The position numbers and the translations under genes were made by a program. This document shows, in pieces, positions 1 through 7,227 of a stretch of 11,498 bases of DNA; position 1 is the first letter of the stretch; every line of letters starts with the position of its first letter. Below the pieces are notes generated by a model. That model ran no database searches and was not told the DNA's origin. It worked only from the letters and a program-made list of their open reading frames with translations. Where the stretch lies: NCBI GenBank assembly GCA_030618905.1, contig JAUXCL010000066.1:1-11498 (forward strand), read 5' to 3'. This DNA comes from Bacteroidales bacterium. Its GTDB lineage: Bacteria > Bacteroidota > Bacteroidia > Bacteroidales > B18-G4.

Positions 1-1
1 A

Positions 2-94
2 TATGCCTATGTTGCCAAATATACCCTTGAAGGAAATGCAGCGAAATCCGGCGAAACTTTCGAGAAGAAAGGATCTGTTAGTCTCGTAAGATAG
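2..94 (+). CDS. C-terminal end of a T9SS-exported surface protein (gliding-motility-type C-terminal domain), partial
   Basis: An open frame enters from the left edge and runs 30 codons to a TAG at 92-94. The visible residues start YAYVAKYTLEGNAAKSGETF and end KKGSVSLVR. This is the characteristic last strand of the gliding-motility-associated C-terminal domain (CHU_C / TIGR04131): an aromatic pair, a Gly-Glu-Thr turn, then a Lys-rich stretch and a hydrophobic strand ending in Arg. The large T9SS protein at 1591-4908 ends with the same pattern (GETKKESGNFVLVR). In this family the domain directs export through the type IX secretion system and cell-surface attachment. The rest of the protein is outside the window, so its function cannot be inferred. 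Its stop codon runs straight into a heptamer repeat array. Confidence 0.8.
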   Translation, partial: YAYVAKYTLEGNAAKSGETFEKKGSVSLVR

Positions 95-115
95 TATTGA
101 GTATTGAGTATTGAG
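94..115 (+). repeat. Tandem heptamer array GTATTGA x3 at a stop codon
   Basis: Three perfect copies of GTATTGA (94-100, 101-107, 108-114) plus one further G. The array begins on the last base of the upstream gene's TAG codon. Each copy carries a TGA, at 98, 105 and 112, which places a stop in all three forward frames. The one at 98-100 is in frame with the gene that has just ended (TAG TAT TGA). It is followed by a run of seven T at 117-123 without an obvious upstream stem. Confidence 0.9.
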
Positions 116-128
116 ATTTTTTTCTGAT

Positions 129-152
129 CACAGTTCACAGTTCACCGTTCAC
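129..152 (-). repeat. Tandem heptamer array, GTGAAC family, directly after the lipoprotein stop codon
   Basis: On the plus strand this is CACAGTT, CACAGTT, CACCGTT, then CAC. Read on the minus strand, which is the coding strand of the adjacent lipoprotein, it is GTGAACG GTGAACT GTGAACT GTG. It starts on the last base of that gene's TAG codon, so the next in-frame codon is TGA. Further TGAs follow every 7 nt (minus-strand starts 151, 144, 137, 130) and cover all three frames. It is an inverted copy (22 of 24 bases) of the array at 4911-4938. Confidence 0.9.
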
Positions 153-1432
153 TAATCTTTCACGCATCTCACAGCATACCCATGCGTTTTCATGCTGAAA
201 CCGTGCTGAACACGATCATCATCACTGCTCAGGTTTCTGTTCCAGGCATTGAAGCTGTTGGACTCGGTCCCGGTCCAGAACCTGCCGGTAAAGGCAATTC
301 CCGTAAAAGAGCCGGAGGTACCCCTGTAACCACTCATCAGGGCTTTGAAATCACCTACTTTGAGCTGCTTACCTTCATCTGTTCCAACCCATCCGGTGGG
401 TGTTTGTGCATCTTCCTGCGACATACCCAACTCCATTTCAAGTGCTTGCCATTCCTCCAGTGTGGCAGGATGCCATCCTGAGGGGCAAAGGCCCTGGTCA
501 GCCTTTTTACCATATTGCATCAGTTCATCCCACTGATATAAAGCGCCATAAGTGTTGCAATTGAGTTCATCATCATCATAACAATATTTTTCAGCTTCGT
601 TATTATCAGTTTGGTCCTGACTGCCATCAATACGCGAACCATGATTTAAATTCCTGGTCATCCAGCATTTATCACCAAACAATTTGGTCGTGTATATTTT
701 ACCATCCCTGGGGTCTGTGAATGAAGTTCCGCATACAAATAGGGTTCCCTCTCCTGTCGTGAACTGCCATACCTGTCCGGTAGTTGAAAGTCCTTCGTCA
801 TCCTTAGCTGTAATTTTCCAGAAATAATTGGTATTGGCTTGCAACTGCCCCGGATCAAATGAATCATTAGCAATATCGCTGGCCACTTTAGATGGGTTAT
901 TGCCGGTTCCCAAATAAACATCATAAGTTAAAGGATCCTGATTCGGGTCTGAACATGTCCAGCTCAGGATAACACCAATTTGCACATCAGTGGCCCCATC
1001 AGCAGGATTGGGCTCTGAAGGTTCATTGGGAGGGAGGTTAATACTATTGTCCACCTTAACATCCCTGGTTGCAAAGCCGGATAATCCTCCGCTATCCCTG
1101 ACCTCTAACTTAATGGTGTAATCGCCTTCATCACCATAAGTAAGTGTGGCCAGCGGATTGTTGGTGAACACTGTTTCCCAGGTGCCATCATTATTGACAT
1201 CCCAGCGAAATGAGAGTGCGGATAAGGCATCTTCAGTGTCAGTGCTGGCAGTGGCATCCATCTTGAAATCTGTTGAAGTGCTTCCAACAGTTGGGCTAAC
1301 GGTGAAAGAGGCAGTTGGAGCTGTATTCTCCGGTTCCTCATCCTTTTTGCAGGCTGAAACAATGATAGCAATGCTTGCAATGATTAAAAAGGAATATATA
1401 ATATTGATTTTTAGCATATTTGGATTTTTCAT
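152..1432 (-). CDS. Surface lipoprotein with PKD, fibronectin-III-like and FISUMP (TIGR02145) domains
   Basis: A 426-residue lipoprotein. An N-terminal hydrophobic segment (about residues 11-27) ends in the lipobox IIVSAC, with Cys28 as the acylated residue. The following KKDEE matches the Lys-(Asp/Glu)2 lipoprotein export signal described in Bacteroidota, so display on the outside of the outer membrane is likely. Residues about 38-128 form a PKD-type Ig fold (RWDVNNDGTW, then GDYTIKLEVRDSGG). Residues about 136-228 resemble fibronectin III (LSWTCSDPNQDPLTYDVYLG, then NTNYFWKITAKDDEG). Residues about 234-425 are a FISUMP domain: DGKIYTT, CWMTRNLN, YGALYQWDE, LCPSGWHPATLEEW, and a terminal YAVRCV, with six Cys. 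The role of FISUMP proteins is not established; a surface adhesion or scaffold role is an inference. ATG at 1432 was chosen; a second ATG five codons in would also keep the signal. The gene is divergent from the T9SS protein at 1591 and convergent with the partial gene at the left edge. Confidence 0.88.
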   Translation of the reverse strand: MKNPNMLKINIIYSFLIIASIAIIVSACKKDEEPENTAPTASFTVSPTVGSTSTDFKMDATASTDTEDALSALSFRWDVNNDGTWETVFTNNPLATLTYGDEGDYTIKLEVRDSGGLSGFATRDVKVDNSINLPPNEPSEPNPADGATDVQIGVILSWTCSDPNQDPLTYDVYLGTGNNPSKVASDIANDSFDPGQLQANTNYFWKITAKDDEGLSTTGQVWQFTTGEGTLFVCGTSFTDPRDGKIYTTKLFGDKCWMTRNLNHGSRIDGSQDQTDNNEAEKYCYDDDELNCNTYGALYQWDELMQYGKKADQGLCPSGWHPATLEEWQALEMELGMSQEDAQTPTGWVGTDEGKQLKVGDFKALMSGYRGTSGSFTGIAFTGRFWTGTESNSFNAWNRNLSSDDDRVQHGFSMKTHGYAVRCVKD

Positions 1433-1559
1433 CAGAAGGGAGTTTAAGTTAAAAACGGCCGCAAGATATTAAAAATTCTTTAATTAGTAATTACCCTCAT
1501 TAATCAAGCGATTTATTGTATTTCCGACAAATATGTGTTAAATTCTTGCGAAAAATATA

Positions 1560-1567
1560 TAACTTTG
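1560..1567 (+). promoter_or_regulatory. Bacteroidota-type -7 promoter box for the choice-of-anchor-L gene
   Basis: TAACTTTG is an exact match to the TAnnTTTG -7 element used by the Bacteroidota primary sigma factor. The -33 partner is weak: a TTA at 1538-1540 lies 19 nt upstream where TTG is expected. Transcription would start near 1574, giving a leader of about 17 nt before the ATG at 1591. This position argues that the longer frame opening at a TTG at 1516 is not the real start. The intergenic stretch 1433-1559, shared with the divergent lipoprotein, is very A+T-rich. I see no confident promoter for the lipoprotein in it. Confidence 0.6.
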
Positions 1568-1590
1568 CGCGATTATTAAAGGATATTCAT

Positions 1591-4500
1591 ATGGATACAA
1601 AAAGATGTGTTAGATGCGTTCTTTTAGCGCTGCTTTTCTTTGGACTATCATTCTTTCTTCATTTACAGGCCAGGGCCCAATTGATCGTTCAGAACCATTT
1701 GACGCCACAGCAGCTGGTCCAACAAGTTCTTGTGGGAGGCGGCGTTACTGTGTTGAATGTTACCTATACGGGTGCCAATATTGCCCGTGGATCATTTTTT
1801 AATGGCAACAGTACCAACCTTGGTATCGATGAAGGTATTATCTTATCATCAGGTAGTGTATTTCTCGTTCCGGGAGTAGTAGGTACCCAGGCGAGTGTTT
1901 CTAATGGGCAACCTGGCGATCCTCAGCTTAACACCCTGACAGCTCCATACACAACCAATGATGCTGCTGTCCTTGAATTCGATTTCATCCCCCAGGCTGA
2001 CACATTGACGTTCAGGTATGTTTGGGGTTCAGAAGAATACCCTGAGTACGTCTGTAGTAATTATAATGATGCTTTTGGTTTTTTCGTAACCGGGCCCAAT
2101 CCGGCCAATCCTTTCAATCCTTACAATAATGAAAATATTGCCATTATCCCGGAGTCTATGCCTCCTTTACCGGTAACCATCAACAGTGTGAATAATGGTT
2201 CAGTGGGCTCACAAGGAAGTGCATCCAATTGTACATCACTTGCATTCTCGGGATTATATATTGATAACCAGGCAATTGGCGGAACAACCATTACCTATGA
2301 TGGATTTACCCGTACATTAGAAGCAATGTTGATTGTGGTTCCCTGCGAAACTTATCATATCAAGCTAGCCTGTGGGGATGCCGGGGATTATATTTATGAT
2401 TCCGGCGTATTCCTGGAAGCCAACAGTTTTGGAAGCACAGGAATGAGTACTTCTGTTGGTTTTAGCAATTCTTCCATATTCTTTGGATCTGGAGTTGAAG
2501 CATGTAATGATGCTGTGTTGACATTTGAATTACCAGAGCCTCGCAGTAGTGATTATATTATCGCAATTGCAGAGATATTCGGAACAGCCACACTCGATGT
2601 AGATTACGAACTGTTTCCTCCTTTTGACACCCTCATCATCCCTGCCGGTTCACTTGAAACCCAGCTGGTGATATCTCCTCTATCAGATGATCTGATCGAA
2701 GGTACAGAAGAGGCCCAATTTATATTTTTATATGAAGAGGCATGTGAAAATACTGTTGATACTACCACAATAGCTATCCTTGACAATACACTTGGTTTTG
2801 CCGGAATCCTTGGCGATTCCGTTTATTGTGTCACTGATCCTCCGGATACCCTGGTGGGTAGTCCCCCCAGCAGTGGTAATGTCAGTGGTGTCTTTGCCGG
2901 ACCTGGAATGAACGGCAATGTGTTTGATCCTTCCCAGGCCAGTATTGGAAAGAACAATATACATTATTATGTGTATTTTATTGATCAGACCATTTTTGGA
3001 AATGATACGATTTGTTATAATGAGTATGCCAAAGAAATTTTCGTGATCGATGGCCCGGTCGTTGATGCCGGCCCGGATGATGTTATTGCTGAAGGACAGG
3101 ATTATACAATGAATTCAAGTGCATTTTGGTTTGACACCCTGGACTGGGTCACCTCAGGGACAGGTGCATTTGATGATCCCGGTATTCTGCAACCAACTTA
3201 TACCCCTTCGTTCGACGATATTTCAAATGGCAGTATTACCTTATCCCTGCATGCCACTGCACAGAATCCCTGTCCGGGAGATACAACTGATTCCATGGTT
3301 TTAACCATCGCTTCAGGTACTACAGCCATAGCCGGTGAGGATGCCTTAATTTGCGAAGGTGACGCTTACCAGCTGACTGGAAATGCTTTGTTCTACAACA
3401 CTGTTGAATGGGCAACTTCAGGAGATGGTACCTTTAGTGATTTGACTATCCTTGATCCCCTGTATTATCCTGGGGCCAATGATATAACCAATGGTTCAGC
3501 CACCCTGACCCTGAATGTTTATGGCAGTTCAACAGATGCAGATATTATGGTTCTGAGCATTACAGCGGCGGCGATTGCCGATGCGGGAGGGAATGCATCT
3601 ATCAATGAAGGACAGAATTTTACCCCTGACGGACTGGCGTCAAATCATACCGCAATTAATTGGTTAACGAGTGGGGATGGATATTTTCCTGATCCAACGA
3701 TTATGGGCCCCACCTATTTCCCGGGATCAGATGATAATCTATCCGGTTCAGTTAGTTTGAGCATGATCGTATATGGGCAGTCTCCCTGCGGGCCTGATAC
3801 CAATACCATCATCCTGACCATTATTTCCGGCACATCAGCCGATGCCGGCACAGATGCCACCATTTGTGCAGATGAATCATACCAGACTGAAGGATCAGGA
3901 ACATTCTTTATTAACCAGCAATGGAATTCCTCGGGAGATGGTTCATTTAGCAGTCCCGGAATTATTGATCCAATCTACACTCCGGGCACACAGGATATGC
4001 AGGATAGCATCGTTACACTCACACTAACGGTTTTTGGCAGCGATACGGTATCCAGTGATATGACCTTGTTTATACATCCTTTAGCAGAAACACCAGCTTT
4101 GCTGGAATCCGATCAGAACGATTTTTGCTCCGGGGCACCTGATGAGATTACGCTGACATCGACCGGTGGATACGGAGATGAAGTAAAATGGTTTACTGAT
4201 GCCTGCGCTGGTGTTGAGGTGGGAACCGGTACTTCACTGACTATTGATGCACCACTTGAGACGATCACTTATTATGCATTCTGGGAGAATCCCTGCGGTC
4301 CTTCAGCCTGTGCACAGGTGACAGTTGATGTTATCCAAAACCTGGATGTACAGGTCAATGTTACAGCTTCACAAAATCCTATTGAAGCAGGTGAGACAGT
4401 TGTTTTTACTGCAACACCACAGCATGGTGGAAGCGACCCCGAATATACCTGGATGGTAAATGGAAATATTGTGCAAACTGGTCCGCAGAATACCTGGGCC

Positions 4501-4908
4501 TCTTCTGCAATTTCCGACGGTCAGGTAGTGACGGTGGAACTTACATCATCTGAAATATGTACACTGATCAATCCCGCAAGTGGGGAAATTCTTATGGGTG
4601 TAAATTTCAGACCAAGCGTTCATGCACCTAATGCATTTTCTCCAAACAGTGACGGCAAAAATGATATCTTTTATATTTACGGACCCATTGACGAAATCTC
4701 CGAATTCCAGTTGTTTATCTACGACAGGTGGGGTACCCTTGTATTTGATACCAGGGACATGCAGGAAGGTTGGGATGGAACTTATAAGGGTTCCCTTGCT
4801 CCGACAGGTATTTATGTTTGGGTTGCCAACTTTACCATTAAACCCAGTGCGGTTGTTCTGGAAGGTGAAACGAAGAAGGAGAGTGGGAATTTCGTGCTTG
4901 TACGATAG
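1591..4908 (+). CDS. T9SS-exported choice-of-anchor-L repeat protein with gliding-motility-type C-terminal domain
   Basis: A 1105-residue secreted protein. Start ATG 1591 is preferred over the upstream TTG at 1516. It has a purine-rich AAAGGA at 1578-1583, a -7 box just upstream, and it begins directly with a signal peptide (hydrophobic core about residues 9-24, cleavage likely after ARAQ, residue 30). Residues about 36-280 match the choice-of-anchor L domain: LGIDEGIILSSG, FRYVWGSEEYPEY, NDAFGFFVTGPN, VNNGS, FTRTLEA, YHIKLACGDAGD, DSGVFLEA. Residues about 285-400 resemble a Calx-beta-like fold (GTATLDVDYE, then LSDDLIEGTEEAQF). Four repeats of about 80-86 residues cover about 490-828. Ig/PKD-like domains follow (about 838-915 and 918-1003). 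Residues about 1006-1105 are the CHU_C/TIGR04131 signal domain (APNAFSPNSDGKNDIFYIYG, FIYDRWGTLVF, GWDGTYKG, PTGIYVWV). It is probably exported by the type IX system and surface-attached; an adhesin role is an inference. No catalytic domain was recognised. Confidence 0.9.
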   Translation: MDTKRCVRCVLLALLFFGLSFFLHLQARAQLIVQNHLTPQQLVQQVLVGGGVTVLNVTYTGANIARGSFFNGNSTNLGIDEGIILSSGSVFLVPGVVGTQASVSNGQPGDPQLNTLTAPYTTNDAAVLEFDFIPQADTLTFRYVWGSEEYPEYVCSNYNDAFGFFVTGPNPANPFNPYNNENIAIIPESMPPLPVTINSVNNGSVGSQGSASNCTSLAFSGLYIDNQAIGGTTITYDGFTRTLEAMLIVVPCETYHIKLACGDAGDYIYDSGVFLEANSFGSTGMSTSVGFSNSSIFFGSGVEACNDAVLTFELPEPRSSDYIIAIAEIFGTATLDVDYELFPPFDTLIIPAGSLETQLVISPLSDDLIEGTEEAQFIFLYEEACENTVDTTTIAILDNTLGFAGILGDSVYCVTDPPDTLVGSPPSSGNVSGVFAGPGMNGNVFDPSQASIGKNNIHYYVYFIDQTIFGNDTICYNEYAKEIFVIDGPVVDAGPDDVIAEGQDYTMNSSAFWFDTLDWVTSGTGAFDDPGILQPTYTPSFDDISNGSITLSLHATAQNPCPGDTTDSMVLTIASGTTAIAGEDALICEGDAYQLTGNALFYNTVEWATSGDGTFSDLTILDPLYYPGANDITNGSATLTLNVYGSSTDADIMVLSITAAAIADAGGNASINEGQNFTPDGLASNHTAINWLTSGDGYFPDPTIMGPTYFPGSDDNLSGSVSLSMIVYGQSPCGPDTNTIILTIISGTSADAGTDATICADESYQTEGSGTFFINQQWNSSGDGSFSSPGIIDPIYTPGTQDMQDSIVTLTLTVFGSDTVSSDMTLFIHPLAETPALLESDQNDFCSGAPDEITLTSTGGYGDEVKWFTDACAGVEVGTGTSLTIDAPLETITYYAFWENPCGPSACAQVTVDVIQNLDVQVNVTASQNPIEAGETVVFTATPQHGGSDPEYTWMVNGNIVQTGPQNTWASSAISDGQVVTVELTSSEICTLINPASGEILMGVNFRPSVHAPNAFSPNSDGKNDIFYIYGPIDEISEFQLFIYDRWGTLVFDTRDMQEGWDGTYKGSLAPTGIYVWVANFTIKPSAVVLEGETKKESGNFVLVR
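3058..4074 (+). repeat. Four in-frame repeats of a PKD-like module inside the choice-of-anchor-L protein
   Basis: Units lie at about residues 490-575, 578-657, 662-744 and 749-828 of the protein. Each opens with Ala-Gly-x-(Asp/Asn) and an Ile-x-(Glu/Ala)-(Gly/Asp) turn. A Trp-x-(Thr/Ser)-Ser-Gly-(Asp/Thr)-Gly-x-Phe core comes next, then Ile-x-x-Pro-x-Tyr-x-Pro-(Gly/Ser) and a Thr-Leu-rich closing strand. Examples of the core are WVTSGTGAF, WATSGDGTF, WLTSGDGYF and WNSSGDGSF. The units have clearly diverged from each other at both protein and DNA level, so this is old duplication rather than a fresh expansion. Units 1 and 3 carry a Cys-Pro or Pro-Cys-Gly insertion (QNPCPGD, QSPCGPD) that units 2 and 4 lack, suggesting that a two-unit block was duplicated. 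Confidence 0.8.
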
Positions 4909-4910
4909 CA

Positions 4911-4938
4911 GTGAACGGTGAACAGTGAACGGTGAACA
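4911..4938 (+). repeat. Tandem heptamer array GTGAACG/GTGAACA x4 after a stop codon
   Basis: Four 7-base units in strict alternation: GTGAACG, GTGAACA, GTGAACG, GTGAACA. It begins two bases after the TAG at 4906-4908. TGA occurs at 4912, 4919, 4926 and 4933, covering all three forward frames, and the first is in frame with the gene just ended (TAG CAG TGA). It is an inverted copy of the array at 129-152. No stem-loop terminator is visible between this gene and tex. Confidence 0.92.
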
Positions 4939-4940
4939 GA

Positions 4941-4974
4941 TTGGCTGAGTTTTCAAACTTATTTCTTATTTTTG
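4941..4974 (+). promoter_or_regulatory. Candidate Bacteroidota promoter for tex
   Basis: TATTTTTG at 4967-4974 matches the TAnnTTTG -7 consensus. A TTG at 4941-4943 could serve as the -33 element, but its 23-nt spacing is longer than the usual 19-21. Transcription would start near 4981, within the inverted repeat that abuts the tex start codon. The -7 box sits in a T-rich tract, so a chance match is possible. Confidence 0.4.
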
Positions 4975-4990
4975 ATTCAAAGATTGAATC
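4974..4990 (+). promoter_or_regulatory. Perfect inverted repeat flush against the tex start codon
   Basis: GATTCAA (4974-4980), AGA spacer, TTGAATC (4984-4990). The arms are perfect 7-bp complements. The T at 4973 and the A of the ATG at 4991 extend them to 8 bp. The element occupies the position where a ribosome-binding site would lie and overlaps the last base of the candidate -7 box, so it could be an operator or a leader hairpin. The stem is A+T-rich and no regulator is identifiable from the sequence. Confidence 0.45.
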
Positions 4991-7126
4991 ATGCTTGAAA
5001 AGTATTTTATCCAGATAGCGGATGAGCTGAGCATTCGGAAGGATCAGGTGGTAAATACCATTAAATTGCTGAATGATGGTGCTACCATACCTTTTATTTC
5101 ACGATACCGCAAAGAGTTTACTGACAACCTCGATGAGACTGCCATCGCCAGGATACGGGACAGGATTAAGCAGCTGGAAATCATTGATAAACGAAGGGAA
5201 GCTATCCTGAAATCCATTAATGAACAGGGAAAGCTGACAGATGAGCTGAAGCAGCAGATACTGGATGCCGCAGCCCTTACAGAATTGGAAGATATTTACC
5301 TGCCTTATAAACCAAAAAGAAAAACACGGGCCACAATCGCCAAAGCAAAAGGACTTGAGCCCCTGGCTAAAATCATCATGTCCCAGAAATATGATGATAT
5401 TGAAGACAGGGCCGGACAATTCCTGGATGAAGAGAAATCCGTGAACAGCATAGAAGAAGCCCTGCAGGGTGCCAGGGATATCGTTGCTGAGTGGGTGAAT
5501 GAACATCAGTATGCACGATCAAGGATCAGGTCACTTTACGAAAAAGAAGCCCTGATCACAGCACATGTGATCAAAGGCAGGGAGCAGGAGGGCATCAAGT
5601 ATAAATCTTATTTTGAGTGGGAAGAGGCCCTGAACAAGGCTCCTTCGCATCGGGTGCTGGCGATGTTCCGTGGAGTGAATGAAGGATTTCTCAGAGTAAG
5701 CCTGATGCCTTCCGGGTCAATTGCAATCCAGATCCTGGAGCGCATTTTTGTAAAGGGGAATAATGCTTCGTCCACTCAGGTGCAAATGGCTGTGGAAGAC
5801 AGCTTCAAGCGCTTATTGCATCCGTCCATTGAAACAGAGATGAAAAGCCTGGCCAAAGAGAAAGCAGATGAGAAAGCCATTGAGGTGTTTATTGAAAACC
5901 TGAGGCAATTGTTGCTGGCCGCTCCCTTAGGTCAGAAGAATGTGCTGGCTATCGACCCGGGTTTCAGAACTGGCTGTAAGGTCGTTTGCCTGGACAAGCA
6001 GGGAAAATTATTACATAATGAGACCATCTTTCCACATCCGCCCCAAAATGAAGTAGCCCAGGCCATCAAGAAAGTCCATAGCCTTGTGGATGCTTACAAG
6101 GTTGATGCAATTGCCATCGGTAATGGGACTGCCGGGCGGCAAACTGAAAAGTTTATCAAAAGCATCAGGTTTAAGAAGGATGTAATGGCCATTATGGTAA
6201 ATGAAAGTGGCGCTTCCGTATATTCTGCATCTCCGGTGGCCAGGGAAGAATTTCCCGACTATGATGTGACTGTCAGAGGAGCTGTTTCTATCGGGAGACG
6301 CTTAATGGATCCCCTGGCCGAACTGGTAAAGATCGACCCGAAATCCATTGGTGTCGGACAGTATCAGCATGATGTAGATCAGAAATTATTGCAAAACAGC
6401 CTTGAAGATTCAGTCATCAGTTGTGTAAACAGGGTGGGAGTGGAGGTGAATTCTTCCAGTAAACAGCTCTTGTCTTTTGTGGCCGGTGTTGGTCCGGTGC
6501 TGGCTCAAAACATAATTTCTTACAGGAATGAAAACGGACCTTTTGATTCACGGGAAGCATTGAAGAAAGTACCTCGTTTTGGACCAAAAGTGTTTGAGCA
6601 GGCGATTGGATTTATGCGTATCCATGATGCGAAAAATCCACTTGACAGGAGTGCTGTGCATCCCGAGAGTTACCCGATCGTAGCTGGCATGGCCAAAAGT
6701 GTGGAATGCGATATAAGCACCTTAATCGAAGATGAATCCCTCAGAAAAAAGATAGATCTCAAACAATTTGTCACGGATAAAGCCGGCCTGCCGACCTTAA
6801 ATGACATTATGGATGAATTGGCCAGGCCAGGTCGTGATCCACGGGAAAAATTTGATTTTTTTGAGTTTGCAAAAGGGATAAATAATGTAGAAGACCTTGA
6901 AACAGGTATGGTTTTGCCCGGAATCGTCACCAACATTACAGCATTCGGTGCTTTTGTAGATATCGGGGTGCACCAGGATGGCCTTGTTCATATCAGTCAG
7001 ATGGCAGATCGATTTGTGAAAGATCCGAATGAAATAGTCCGGCTAAACCAGAAAGTTGATGTCAGGGTGCTTGATGTTGACCTCGAGCGTAAAAGGATTC
7101 AATTGTCAATGAAAGACATAGAATAG
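4991..7126 (+). CDS. tex: Tex (YhgF) family S1-domain RNA-binding protein
   Basis: A 711-residue cytoplasmic nucleic-acid-binding protein of the Tex family, bacterial relatives of eukaryotic Spt6 implicated in transcription and RNA turnover. The domain order is complete. The Tex N-terminal helical region carries the family signatures ATIPFISRYRKE (residues 31-42) and LEDIYLPYKPKRKTRATIA (about 99-117). A YqgF/RuvC-like RNase-H fold starts at AIDPGFRTGCKVV (about 319). Tandem helix-hairpin-helix follows at about 493-545 (FVAGVGPVLAQNIISYRNEN, FGPKVFEQAIGFMRI). A C-terminal S1 domain lies at about 636-709 (GMVLPGIVTNITAFGAFVDI, HQDGLVHISQMADRFV, VDLERKRIQLSMKD). Length is normal for the shorter Tex proteins of this phylum. 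The ATG at 4991 opens directly on the conserved N-terminus; there is no Shine-Dalgarno, and an inverted repeat sits immediately upstream. It stands alone and does not appear to belong to an operon with its neighbours. Confidence 0.96.
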   Translation: MLEKYFIQIADELSIRKDQVVNTIKLLNDGATIPFISRYRKEFTDNLDETAIARIRDRIKQLEIIDKRREAILKSINEQGKLTDELKQQILDAAALTELEDIYLPYKPKRKTRATIAKAKGLEPLAKIIMSQKYDDIEDRAGQFLDEEKSVNSIEEALQGARDIVAEWVNEHQYARSRIRSLYEKEALITAHVIKGREQEGIKYKSYFEWEEALNKAPSHRVLAMFRGVNEGFLRVSLMPSGSIAIQILERIFVKGNNASSTQVQMAVEDSFKRLLHPSIETEMKSLAKEKADEKAIEVFIENLRQLLLAAPLGQKNVLAIDPGFRTGCKVVCLDKQGKLLHNETIFPHPPQNEVAQAIKKVHSLVDAYKVDAIAIGNGTAGRQTEKFIKSIRFKKDVMAIMVNESGASVYSASPVAREEFPDYDVTVRGAVSIGRRLMDPLAELVKIDPKSIGVGQYQHDVDQKLLQNSLEDSVISCVNRVGVEVNSSSKQLLSFVAGVGPVLAQNIISYRNENGPFDSREALKKVPRFGPKVFEQAIGFMRIHDAKNPLDRSAVHPESYPIVAGMAKSVECDISTLIEDESLRKKIDLKQFVTDKAGLPTLNDIMDELARPGRDPREKFDFFEFAKGINNVEDLETGMVLPGIVTNITAFGAFVDIGVHQDGLVHISQMADRFVKDPNEIVRLNQKVDVRVLDVDLERKRIQLSMKDIE

Positions 7127-7227
7127 GAATACCACTTTGCAGAGAGATATTAATAAAATATATGTTGAGTGTCACCGTTCATATTGAGCAGTTTTGAATA
7201 TTGTATTGTTGAACAAAGCGGATTAAA

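Noticed and set aside
182..536. Plus-strand open frames within the lipoprotein gene
   Set aside because: They are antisense to the well-supported FISUMP coding sequence, have no recognisable domains and no start signals.
1516..1590. N-terminal extension of the choice-of-anchor-L protein from a TTG start
   Set aside because: The extension would place 25 basic/aromatic residues before the signal peptide and contains the -7 promoter box; the ATG at 1591 has a purine-rich site at a suitable distance.
4911..4938. Possible CRISPR or insertion-sequence end
   Set aside because: The units are 7 bp without spacers, there is no transposase, and no target-site duplication is visible.
4546..4956. 136-codon minus-strand open frame over the end of the T9SS protein gene
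   Set aside because: It lies antisense to the conserved C-terminal signal domain and its sequence shows no domain; part of it translates the heptamer array.
7172..7181. TCACCGTTCA, matching 10 bases of the GTGAAC-type array, after tex
   Set aside because: It is a single unit without tandem copies, 45 nt from the tex stop and in the opposite orientation; a chance match or a relic cannot be told apart.
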